Notes under the pieces: generated by a model
What the model saw: only the letters and a program-made list of their open reading frames with translations
What the model was told of the DNA's origin: nothing
The model's database searches: none
Assembly: GCA_958451915.1 (NCBI GenBank)
Contig: CAUDRX010000046.1
Location: 1-13,796 of the forward strand
Length of the DNA: 13,796 bases
Direction: 5' to 3'
Source: an uncultured Peptococcaceae bacterium
Lineage (GTDB): Bacteria > Bacillota > Peptococcia > Peptococcales > Peptococcaceae
Program-made: the position numbers and the translations under genes
In this document: piece after piece, positions 7,114-13,796 of the stretch
Numbering within the stretch: the stretch's first letter is position 1
Layout of the letters: the number at the start of each line of letters is the position of its first letter

Positions 7114-7204
7114 GATCAAACCATCCTTTCAAAATTGAAAAATTCGTTTTCGAGAAGTCATGAGCTATTTTGTGGGGATGGCCTTCCGCCATCCAATGAT
7201 TCAT
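7094..7204 (-). CDS. Possible 36-residue ORF leading the DUF3846 operon
   Basis: ATG at 7204 follows AGGGAGG at good spacing on the minus strand, and the frame (start MNHWMAEGHPHK, end WFDHESVSC) ends 20 bases inside the DUF3846 gene, an overlap that allows coupled translation. A longer version from GTG 7276 is open but lacks a ribosome site. No family is recognised. The hairpin GGATGG/CCATCC lies within it, so part of the sequence may be structural. Confidence 0.3.
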   Translation of the reverse strand: MNHWMAEGHPHKIAHDFSKTNFSILKGWFDHESVSC

Positions 7205-7238
7205 GCCTAAGCCTCCCTTCCAGCTCATTCGTTTTCGA
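7142..7238. repeat. ATTCGTTTTCGA direct repeat pair
   Basis: The 12-mer ATTCGTTTTCGA occurs at 7142-7153 and again at 7227-7238, on either side of the possible small ORF start. A GGATGG/CCATCC hairpin lies between them. It may be a regulatory site for the minus-strand operon. Confidence 0.45.
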
Positions 7239-7243
7239 TGTAG

Positions 7244-7390
7244 TCTTTCGCTTATTAGTGGGTTTGAGCTGGCCACAGCAGAAAAGCAAGGGTTCTGACA
7301 AGAGACAAGTTCACGAGACGCCGTAGGGCAGCTCTTGCAGGTTCCTTGCTTTTATGCTTGGCTGAATAGCTCAACCACTAAGCGAAAAGA
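7244..7390. repeat. Long imperfect inverted repeat, about 60-nt arms
   Basis: The left arm 7244-7304 and right arm 7332-7390 are reverse complements over most of their length. Shared blocks include TCTTT, CGCTT, AGTGG, TTGAGCT, AAAAGCAAGG, CTG and CAAGAG, with small gaps and a 27-nt loop. The stretch lies in the divergent intergenic region, contains no credible gene, and has no flanking T run. It could be a structured RNA, a MITE remnant or a DNA-processing site of the element carrying DUF3846 and the J protein. Confidence 0.75.
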
Positions 7391-7481
7391 CGGAACGAAA
7401 GCCGGATGAGGAAGGAGCGTGGCATGATCATTGACAGATGGCGGATACGATAAAAGCGGGTGCCCAACCGGACATCCGCTA

Positions 7482-7636
7482 ACAGATTGTATTATTGGTT
7501 TAAATTGGTAAATAGTTTAAGGTGTGGTACAATAGAAGAAATTATAAAAAAATTGCGAGATATATCCTTCTGATTACGTATGAATTGAAGATTGTTAGAA
7601 TATATTAGTATCATGACATTCATAAATATAATGATG
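7482..7636 (+). repeat. Duplicated promoter-leader element, copy 2 (upstream of the GmrSD-like gene)
   Basis: This is the second copy of the element at 2503-2654. The promoter, the ATTGCGAGATATATC block and the AGTATCATGA tail are conserved. The hairpin region (7560-7605) keeps its length and its ATATAT edges but has different arms, with a weaker pairing TTCTGAT/GTTAGAA. The tail encodes a chance ten-codon frame that ends before the downstream ribosome site. Confidence 0.85.
7505..7533 (+). promoter_or_regulatory. Candidate promoter in leader copy 2
   Basis: TTGGTA (7505-7510), a 17-bp spacer and TACAAT (7528-7533), matching copy 1. It is the only promoter I see for the run of genes from 7663 to hsdS. 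Confidence 0.6.
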
Positions 7637-7662
7637 TTAAAATAAGGGAGCGAGAAAGCAAA

Positions 7663-10600
7663 ATGAAGGGTTCAGAGATTATGCTGCTCCAATTTATGGA
7701 CAGTGCATCTAATCGTTACATCATTCCTGTTTACCAGAGAAAATATAGCTGGAAGATTGACAACTGCCGTCAACTCTATGATGATCTGAAAAAAATGATC
7801 GTTAACCAGAGAAGCAGCCATTTTTTTGGCAGTATCGTTTCTTCTGTTGTGCCAAATGGGAGCAAGGTTGAATATCATATCATTGATGGTCAGCAGAGGC
7901 TAACAACGATCACCTTGTTATTGCTTGCTATGCGAAATCTGATTGTAAAGGGGAGGTTACTATCTCAGGAAAATTCTCTGGCAGACCAGATCAATGAGCG
8001 ATTTTTGATCTCAAAATGGGCTGATAAGGGAGATAAGATCAAGTTGCGTCCTGTTAAGAGTGATCGTGTTGCTCTAGAGAAATTATTTGCCGCTGATGAA
8101 GAAGAATATGACCTTGCTTCAAACCTTACGATTAATTATCAATATTTTTGCGACATCCTGTTAAAACAAGAGGTGATGGTTGAGCAATTGTATGGAGCGA
8201 TCAACAAGCTGCAGATCATCAGCATCACACTGGAGCGTGATGATAATGCACAATTGATCTTTGAAAGCTTGAATTCTACAGGATTGGCATTGTCTGAAGG
8301 GGATAAGATCCGTAACTATATCCTCATGGGACTGTCGCCAGAGGATCAGTATAAATACTATGACAAATACTGGGCAAAGATCGAACGCTGCACAGAAGAC
8401 GATGTGAGTAATTTTGTTCGAGATTACCTGAGTATCAAGCAACAGATGACGCCAACCATTAGTAATGTCTATCAGGCCTTCAAGAAATATGTGTCTCAGG
8501 CGCAGATCTCTACAGAACCGCTATTGGAAGATCTGCTCCGCTATGCGCGTTTGTACGAAAAACTTTTGAAAGCCGACAGTGGACTAAAAGATGACAGTGT
8601 GGATGCTTGTCTGTATCGCATGAAACGGTTAGAGATCACGGTAACACGTCCATTCTTTATGGAAGTATTGCGGCTCAATAAAGATGGAAAACTCAGTGCT
8701 GGTGAGGTGCGTGAGATTCTGTCGCTCACAGAAAGCTACCTCTTCCGTCGTAATATCTGTGATGTGCCAACCAATGCACTGAACAAGATCTTTTTAACGT
8801 TGAACAAAGAAGTCATTCGCTATGACAATTCGACCGACAACTACGTGGAAAAATTAAAATATGCCTTGCTGAATAAAAAAGAGAGTGGGCGCTTCCCGAA
8901 TGATGAAGAGTTTGTCGTCGCGCTTTCTAATAAGCAGGTTTATAACATGCGTGGTAAATATCGGGCCTATCTCTTCGAACGCTATGAAAATGATGGGACG
9001 CTTGAGACGAAGGATGTTTATAAACACTTTGACAACCATGATTACAGCATCGAACACATCATGCCACAGACCCTGACACCATATTGGATCGACGCGCTGG
9101 GCGAGCATGCAGCAGAGATTCATGCAGTCTGGAAAGATCGCCTGGCGAATCTGACATTGACCGCATATAATTCTAACTTGAGTAATAAAACCTTTGAAGA
9201 AAAACGAGATATTCTCACTAAGGGCGGCTATCAGGGAAGCGGTTTACGTATGAATCAGACCATCGCGGCAAAGACGTCCTGGGGTATAACGGAGTTGGAA
9301 GAACGTGATCGCGAGATGACTGAACGCGCCAAAGAGATCTGGCCATATCCGACGACCTCGTTTAAACCAGCGAAAAAAGAATTCGATTCGTGCATTCTGG
9401 ATGATGAAGACATCGATCTCACAGGGCGTGACATTGTAAAATATAGCTATCAGAACTATGAACAATCTGTTAGTAGCTGGACAGATATGTTTGAACATGT
9501 TGTCCGGTACCTCCATCAGAAAGACAAGTCCATTCTTTCCAGTTTAGCATACAGTACAGATAGTGATGTAGATCTCAACGGTTATGTGAGTACAAATCCA
9601 GATGATCTGAGAAATGCAATAGAGATCGATGAAAAGATCTATATCGAAAGCAATACCAGCACTATGATGAAGGTCTCTATTCTGCGTCGATTGTTTGCTC
9701 TCTATGATGCAGATCCTATGGATCTCGTTTTTTATCTGAAAGATCCAGACAGCGAAAAAGAAGCCGAGATTCATCGTTATGAACTGAGAAAACGTTATTG
9801 GGCGTATGCATTGCCAGTCATCCAAGCACAAAATGCCGAGCGTGGAACTTTTGATAACGTACATCCCGGATCGTCGAATACCGTTTCCGGCCATTTTGGT
9901 TTTGGTGGATTTGCGATCAATTGTATTGCGAATTACGATACAGCGCGGGTGGAACTTTATTTAGCAAGTGGTGATAAGGAAAAAAACAAAGCTGCTTATG
10001 ACCAGTTGAGCAAACATAGATCAGAGATCGAACAGACAGTAGGCGCTTCTTTGCATTGGGAAAGAGCAGAGGATAAAAAGGCCTCGTGGATCTCCTATTC
10101 ACTGCAGGGCGTTAGCATTGGCAACGAGGCGGACTGGTCACGCATGGCTCGGTTCCACGCTGAATGGAGCGATAAAATACTTGGCGCAATGCTGCCGTAT
10201 TTGAACAATGGTGCGGACGACGGTTTAGATCCAGTTGTGAGTACGATTCGGGAATGGGCATTGCAAAAAGAAGGTGTGAATATCAAACTTGCTAAATGCA
10301 ATGGTACCTATACAAGGTTCACTACCAATGCAATGTCAGAAATCCTTCCCGATTTGGAGAATGCACCAAGTGGCTGGAATACAGCGAATCATTATTTTTA
10401 TGAAGTCGTTACTCGGAAAGATCGCCCGATATTCATCCAATTTGCCCTTAGTGCTAAAAATGCAAACGATGAATTTCGACAGATTTGCGATCAGATCAAT
10501 GATTTTTACCCATCAAAGTATAAGGACAAAGAAGACTGGCTCTGGCGTACGCCATTTAAAACAACTTCATTCCAATTAACTGAAGATGTGTCAAAAGCAG

Positions 10601-10686
10601 ATATCTTTATAAAGCTGGATGCATGTCTGGATGAAATTATTGCCTTTGAGAAGGATCTGAAGGATAAATTGCAAATAAAATGTTGA
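7663..10686 (+). CDS. GmrSD-like type IV restriction protein (DUF262 + DUF1524 + DUF4268)
   Basis: A large fused protein of 1007 residues. DUF262 occupies the N-terminus, with IPVYQRKYSW (21-30) and the nucleotide-binding D75-G-Q-Q-R79. DUF1524, an HNH-type nuclease domain, carries EHIMPQ at 464-469 and NSNLSNKTFEEKR from 503. Then come a linker domain (about 575-690), a DUF4268 domain (about 712-845) and an unassigned tail (about 860-1007). The DUF262-DUF1524 pair defines GmrSD/BrxU-like enzymes that use NTP to cut phage DNA with modified bases; the DUF4268 role is unknown. ATG 7663 gives the conserved MKGSE start; AAGGGAG lies 12 bases upstream, a little far. It is preceded by leader copy 2 and followed by a decayed gene and hsdM. 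All key residues are intact. Type IV activity is inferred from the family. Confidence 0.87.
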   Translation: MKGSEIMLLQFMDSASNRYIIPVYQRKYSWKIDNCRQLYDDLKKMIVNQRSSHFFGSIVSSVVPNGSKVEYHIIDGQQRLTTITLLLLAMRNLIVKGRLLSQENSLADQINERFLISKWADKGDKIKLRPVKSDRVALEKLFAADEEEYDLASNLTINYQYFCDILLKQEVMVEQLYGAINKLQIISITLERDDNAQLIFESLNSTGLALSEGDKIRNYILMGLSPEDQYKYYDKYWAKIERCTEDDVSNFVRDYLSIKQQMTPTISNVYQAFKKYVSQAQISTEPLLEDLLRYARLYEKLLKADSGLKDDSVDACLYRMKRLEITVTRPFFMEVLRLNKDGKLSAGEVREILSLTESYLFRRNICDVPTNALNKIFLTLNKEVIRYDNSTDNYVEKLKYALLNKKESGRFPNDEEFVVALSNKQVYNMRGKYRAYLFERYENDGTLETKDVYKHFDNHDYSIEHIMPQTLTPYWIDALGEHAAEIHAVWKDRLANLTLTAYNSNLSNKTFEEKRDILTKGGYQGSGLRMNQTIAAKTSWGITELEERDREMTERAKEIWPYPTTSFKPAKKEFDSCILDDEDIDLTGRDIVKYSYQNYEQSVSSWTDMFEHVVRYLHQKDKSILSSLAYSTDSDVDLNGYVSTNPDDLRNAIEIDEKIYIESNTSTMMKVSILRRLFALYDADPMDLVFYLKDPDSEKEAEIHRYELRKRYWAYALPVIQAQNAERGTFDNVHPGSSNTVSGHFGFGGFAINCIANYDTARVELYLASGDKEKNKAAYDQLSKHRSEIEQTVGASLHWERAEDKKASWISYSLQGVSIGNEADWSRMARFHAEWSDKILGAMLPYLNNGADDGLDPVVSTIREWALQKEGVNIKLAKCNGTYTRFTTNAMSEILPDLENAPSGWNTANHYFYEVVTRKDRPIFIQFALSAKNANDEFRQICDQINDFYPSKYKDKEDWLWRTPFKTTSFQLTEDVSKADIFIKLDACLDEIIAFEKDLKDKLQIKC

Positions 10687-10708
10687 TTGATAGCTTTTTA
10701 GAAAGGCG

Positions 10709-11106
10709 ATGCTTTATATTAAAGTTTCAGAACTTATGACGCCTTTTGGTCGTGTTAACATGCTGTTCGATGGGCGCGAGATATATTTTGACTGCAATTA
10801 ACGCCAATAGGACCTTGCAAAACAGATAACGATAGTGGTGAACGGCTCGAATGTATCGCCACCTATAGTGGAACGGGAAAAATATCGATGGGCTGTTACG
10901 AGCCGTTAGATGATGGTCATGATTATGATGTGTACTACGGCGAAGAGCCACATTTGATCATAGATATTTTTCCAACCATAAAGACAGAGTTGTTCGAATT
11001 TGGCATTTGCTGGATCAATAACGTAACAGGCGACAATGAAATATAAACGTCTGATGGTGCAGATCCTTGGTATTGGAAGTATCCAGGGGTAGAAGACGAA
11101 GCATAG
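10709..11106 (+). pseudogene. Decayed small gene of about 130 codons, unknown family
   Basis: From ATG 10709 the frame codes MLYIKVSELMTPFGRVNML and continues to a TAA at 10799. The protein-like sequence resumes in another frame near 10798 (LTPIGPCKTD), runs through GCYEPLDDGHDYDVYYGEE and FEFGICWINNVTGDNEI to a TAA at 11044, then reads on in the same frame as TSDGADPWYWKYPGVEDEA to TAG 11104. One frameshift and one nonsense codon (CAA to TAA would explain it) join three pieces of acidic, aromatic-rich protein. The segment beginning at ATG 10874 (GCYEPL) has no clear ribosome site, so separate small genes are less likely. I do not recognise the family. It sits between the GmrSD-like gene and hsdM, 26 bases before the hsdM start. 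Confidence 0.6.
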
Positions 11107-11132
11107 GTAATGGATTGACAGGAGTTGAAAAA

Positions 11133-12638
11133 ATGGCAGAGAAAAACACGAGTGACATCGGTTTTGAAAAACAAATTTGGGACGCCGCCTGTGTATTGCG
11201 TGGCAACATGGATGCGTCAGAATATAAGTCCGTTGTTTTGGGGCTGATCTTTTTGAAATACATCTCCGACCGGTTCGAAGCGAGATATCAGGAATTGATT
11301 GATGAAGGCTATGGTATGGAAGAAGATCGTGATGAGTATATTGCAGAAAACATCTTCTTCGTTCCGGAAAATGCACGTTGGAAAGTGATAGCGGCTGCAG
11401 CTCATACACCGGAAATCGGTACCGTGATCGATAATGCTATGCGAGATATTGAAAAGGAAAATAAGCGCTTAAAAGATATTTTGCCAAAGAATTTTGCGCG
11501 CCCAGAGTTGGACAAGCGACGTTTGGGAGAAGTTGTCGATCTTTTTACCAATATCAAGATGATCGATCAGGGCAATAGCAAGGATATTCTTGGACGTACC
11601 TATGAATACTGCCTTTCCAAATTTGCTGAGCAGGAAGGGAAATTGGCTGGCGAATTTTATACGCCGGCGTGTGTAGTGCGTACGCTCGTAGAAGTGTTGC
11701 AGCCCTACAATGGTCGCGTGTACGACCCTTGTTGCGGCTCTGGCGGAATGTTCGTACAGTCGTCGAAGTTCATTGAAGCTCATGGAGGCAACATCAAAAA
11801 TATCGCTGTGTACGGGCAGGATTCCAATCCGACGACATGGAAACTGGCACAGATGAATTTGGCTATTCGTGGCATAGAAGCTGATCTCGGTAAATTCAAC
11901 GCGGATACCTTCTTTAGTGATTGCCACCCAACGTTGAAAGCCGATTATATCATGGCCAATCCTCCATTTAATCTCTCAGGTTGGGGGCAGGACAAGCTCT
12001 TGGATGATGTGCGTTGGCAGTATGGCACGCCACCAGCCAACAACGCCAACTTTGCATGGTTGCAGCACATGATTTGGCACCTGGCACCAAATGGCCGCAT
12101 GGGGATGGTCTTGGCCAATGGCTCTCTGTCTTCTCAGACAGGGGGTGAAGGCGAGATTCGCAAGAATATCATCAATGCCGATCTGGTAGAATGTATTGTT
12201 GCCATGCCATCACAACTCTTCTATACCACACAGATTCCGGTGTCACTTTGGTTCCTTGCGAAAAATAAGAAGCAGAAAGGCAAAACCCTTTTCATCGATG
12301 CCCGTAAAATGGGAACCATGGTCACAAGAAAGTTGCGAGAACTGACCGATGAGAACATTCAAAAGATTGCCGATACCTACAATGTTTACGTGGATGGCAC
12401 ATTGGAGAATGTCGCAGGTTTCTGCGCTGTGGTGACTACCGAAGAAATTGCCAAGCAAGATTATATTCTCACGCCAGGCAGATATGTTGGCATTGAAAAA
12501 CAGGAAGACGATGGCGAACCTTTCGAAGAAAAAATGGCACGTCTCACATTGGAACTGTCTGACCTGTTCAAGAAATCTCATGAGCTGGAAGATGAGATTC
12601 GTGAAAAGTTGGGGGCGATTGGGTATTCTTTGAAATAA
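11133..12638 (+). CDS. hsdM: Type I restriction-modification methyltransferase subunit HsdM
   Basis: A 501-residue N6-adenine methyltransferase. The helical HsdM N-terminal domain (about 8-140, starting FEKQIWDAACVLRGNMDASE) precedes the Rossmann methylase domain. The SAM-binding motif DPCCGSGG starts at 198 and the catalytic NPPF at 276-279 (ADYIMANPPF). ATG 11133 follows AGGAG at the usual distance and gives the standard N-terminus; the frame is open from 11067, but that part overlaps the decayed gene. HsdM pairs two-to-one with HsdS to methylate the recognition sequence, and with HsdR to restrict. hsdS follows after 40 bp. hsdR is not in this window. No damage is seen, but the methylase can act only if an HsdS able to bind DNA is made. 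Confidence 0.95.
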   Translation: MAEKNTSDIGFEKQIWDAACVLRGNMDASEYKSVVLGLIFLKYISDRFEARYQELIDEGYGMEEDRDEYIAENIFFVPENARWKVIAAAAHTPEIGTVIDNAMRDIEKENKRLKDILPKNFARPELDKRRLGEVVDLFTNIKMIDQGNSKDILGRTYEYCLSKFAEQEGKLAGEFYTPACVVRTLVEVLQPYNGRVYDPCCGSGGMFVQSSKFIEAHGGNIKNIAVYGQDSNPTTWKLAQMNLAIRGIEADLGKFNADTFFSDCHPTLKADYIMANPPFNLSGWGQDKLLDDVRWQYGTPPANNANFAWLQHMIWHLAPNGRMGMVLANGSLSSQTGGEGEIRKNIINADLVECIVAMPSQLFYTTQIPVSLWFLAKNKKQKGKTLFIDARKMGTMVTRKLRELTDENIQKIADTYNVYVDGTLENVAGFCAVVTTEEIAKQDYILTPGRYVGIEKQEDDGEPFEEKMARLTLELSDLFKKSHELEDEIREKLGAIGYSLK

Positions 12639-12678
12639 AATAATTAACAACATTTTCGAATTTGAGTGGGGGTGGACT

Positions 12679-13137
12679 ATGGATTGTTGTGAAATTGTGC
12701 TTAGCGAAATTGCGCAGTTTAAAAACGGGAAAAAGAGAGTTAATTCCGAAGGCGATATTCCGGTATATGGTGGAAATGGAATTATGGGATATTCAACTGA
12801 ATTTAATAATCAAAATTGTGTGATAATAGGTCGTGTAGGTGCATATTGTGGCAATGTGTATTACGAGTCTAAAAAATGTTGGGTTTCTGATAATGCTATA
12901 TCTGCAGTTCCGGTTAAAAATCATGATGTGACTTTTTTATATTATTTGTTAAAAAGTCTCCGATTAAATGAACGTAGTATAGGATCTAGTCAGCCATTGA
13001 TTACGCAAAAAATATTGAATGGGATAAAATGTCATGTTCCATCATTGCAAAAAGAAAAAGTAATCGCAAAAATTTTACATAATTTAGACGTTAAGATTAA
13101 ATTGAATGCACAAATAAACGATAATTTAGCGACTTAA
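12679..13137 (+). CDS. hsdS: HsdS N-terminal half: one target-recognition domain, truncated by the current inversion state
   Basis: A 152-residue product, less than half the usual HsdS. It holds one target-recognition domain (IPVYGGNGIMGYS, VIIGRVGAYCGNV, SIGSSQPLITQKI) and the start of the conserved helical spacer (LQKEKVIAKILHNLDVKIKL), reaching INDNL at 146-150, then AT and a stop. GTGGGGGTGG precedes the ATG. The 15 bases coding INDNL recur inverted at the window's right edge, where they lead into an HsdS C-terminal half. Inversion between them would extend this gene in frame to 365 residues. In the phase shown the product has one recognition domain and an incomplete spacer. It is probably inactive, though half-length HsdS can dimerise in some engineered and natural systems. 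The coding is more AT-rich than hsdM, suggesting exchange of recognition domains. Confidence 0.9.
   Translation: MDCCEIVLSEIAQFKNGKKRVNSEGDIPVYGGNGIMGYSTEFNNQNCVIIGRVGAYCGNVYYESKKCWVSDNAISAVPVKNHDVTFLYYLLKSLRLNERSIGSSQPLITQKILNGIKCHVPSLQKEKVIAKILHNLDVKIKLNAQINDNLAT
13114..13128 (+). repeat. hsdS inversion repeat, left copy
   Basis: ATAAACGATAATTTA, codons for I-N-D-N-L in the hsdS spacer helix. It is a perfect reverse complement of 13782-13796 and the likely crossover site. Confidence 0.85.
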
Positions 13138-13796
13138 AACTGGATGTCGGAGACATCGATCTCGCCGGACATCAATTTTGGTAACACTGTATCTCTGAGT
13201 GCAGAAAGTGAAGTATTCTCCCTTTGATTAGCAGTGATGCACGCAAACAGCGTATTCAATGCGTCAGACAAGTCTTGGTCAATCGGGCATGGTATCTTAC
13301 AGACTCCCAAATCAGATGGTTTGATTGACGGGAATGTTGATGTACTCTGTTCTGCTAACTGTTGCATTTTCTCAATAAAACTATTTTCTGTAAGGCAGAG
13401 ATACAAAAGCTCATTACTTACCAATGGGTGACGACTTCTTATTACAGCAAATCCGGTGGAAGCCAACATATTTTCCAATGGCTCAGTAATAATTCCAAAA
13501 TGATGTTGATTCGGTCGAACAGTAGAAAAAACGACATCGTTCGCGCTGATAATGCGCCTTGCCCTGCTGGGTAACTTCTCAGTCAACGGCTTAATACACT
13601 GTACTTCTGAAATAATGCCATCTGTAATGCTACTGGTATCAAGGTAATTTACATATTCCCAAGCATCTTTAGGTGAATAAGTATCAGGGTTTATTACCGC
13701 TACATCGGATAGTAGGGAAAAATCGTATTCACCTTCATGTTCGATTTGCCATTGAGCAAGAAGTGTTCGTGCTTGCTGATGTAAATTATCGTTTAT
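13134..13796 (-). CDS. hsdS: HsdS C-terminal half on the minus strand, open at the window edge
   Basis: The frame is open from the window edge: INDNLHQQARTLLAQW, then the second target-recognition domain (LLSDVAVINPDTYSPKD, NYLDTSSITDGIIS, VVFSTVRPNQHHFG, STSTFPSIKPSDLG) and the closing spacer helix TSLSALRDTVLPKLMSGEID. These 220 residues form a normal HsdS C-terminal half. A start at TTG 13586 would cut the domain in two and is unlikely. The gene most likely continues beyond the window into its own N-terminal domain, making a full HsdS that faces hsdM. Its stop overlaps the stop of the plus-strand hsdS by a few bases. Inversion would give this half to the hsdM-linked gene and leave the minus-strand gene ending at INDNLAT. 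Confidence 0.85.
   Translation of the reverse strand: MNDNLHQQARTLLAQWQIEHEGEYDFSLLSDVAVINPDTYSPKDAWEYVNYLDTSSITDGIISEVQCIKPLTEKLPSRARRIISANDVVFSTVRPNQHHFGIITEPLENMLASTGFAVIRSRHPLVSNELLYLCLTENSFIEKMQQLAEQSTSTFPSIKPSDLGVCKIPCPIDQDLSDALNTLFACITANQRENTSLSALRDTVLPKLMSGEIDVSDIQF
13782..13796 (-). repeat. hsdS inversion repeat, right copy
   Basis: TAAATTATCGTTTAT on the plus strand, the perfect reverse complement of 13114-13128. It codes INDNL on the minus strand. The sequence is cut by the window end, so its full length is unknown. Confidence 0.85.

Larger units (their letters stand above)
13114..13796. other. Putative invertible DNA segment of a phase-variable hsdS locus
   Basis: Two 15-bp inverted repeats bound a 653-bp core that carries the HsdS C-terminal half in reverse orientation. 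In both genes the repeat is read in the same frame, so inversion moves the C-terminal half from the minus-strand gene to the plus-strand gene without a frameshift. The repeat may be longer, because the window ends exactly at its outer edge. No invertase gene is visible; it should lie further right or elsewhere. Confidence 0.8.

Noticed and set aside
7135..7326. 63-residue plus frame in the divergent region
   Set aside because: It runs through the long inverted repeat and the possible minus-strand leader ORF, has no ribosome site and shows no protein-like pattern.
11067..11132. N-terminal extension of HsdM to 11067
   Set aside because: It overlaps the tail of the decayed gene, has no ribosome site, and the standard HsdM N-terminus begins at 11133 after AGGAG.
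10906..11409. 167-residue minus-strand frame across the decayed gene and hsdM start
   Set aside because: It overlaps the clear HsdM N-terminal domain, has an implausible composition and lacks a ribosome site.
13134..13586. Independent minus-strand gene starting at TTG 13586
   Set aside because: The frame is open to the window edge and the upstream residues belong to the same recognition domain and spacer helix, so the short version would be a broken domain.

Overview
The window is a defence and mobile-gene island from a bacterium, most likely a Bacillota member. The class Negativicutes is possible, but I infer this only from the kinds of gene present and the moderate GC content. No tRNA, rRNA, CRISPR array, transposase or site-specific recombinase gene is visible.

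Layout: (1) 3-755 (+) is the 3' end of a TIM-barrel, sugar-isomerase-like gene cut by the window edge. (2) 941-2450 (+) is an AbiEi/AbiEii type IV toxin-antitoxin pair. (3) 2688-4730 (+) is a DinG/XPD-type iron-sulfur helicase. (4) 4731-5170 is non-coding and contains a nested inverted repeat. (5) 5171-6206 (+) is a possible 44-residue ORF followed by a class II Fic protein with an N-terminal helix-turn-helix. (6) A strong terminator at 6237-6284 lies between Fic and a minus-strand pair encoding a J-domain protein and a DUF3846 protein (6282-7113), a pair typical of conjugative or integrative elements. (7) 7205-7662 is intergenic, with a long imperfect inverted repeat and a promoter-leader. 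(8) 7663-12638 (+) is a GmrSD-like type IV restriction protein, a decayed small gene and hsdM. (9) 12679-13796 carries two hsdS pieces facing each other.

Two observations stand out. First, the plus-strand hsdS is only an N-terminal half (152 aa) that stops two codons after the sequence coding INDNL. A C-terminal hsdS half lies inverted behind it and begins, at the window edge, with the same 15 bp. Inverting the segment between these repeats would create an in-frame 365-residue HsdS, so this looks like a phase-variable type I restriction-modification locus, shown here with the hsdM-linked specificity gene in a truncated phase. Second, a promoter-leader of about 150 bp is duplicated upstream of the helicase and of the GmrSD-like gene. 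Its flanks are conserved while the arms of an internal hairpin differ, so two otherwise unrelated defence units probably share a control mechanism.

The genes fit a layered anti-phage island: abortive infection (AbiE, possibly Fic), modified-DNA restriction (GmrSD-like) and switchable type I modification. hsdR is not in the window, and the partner hsdS N-terminal half should lie just beyond the right edge.
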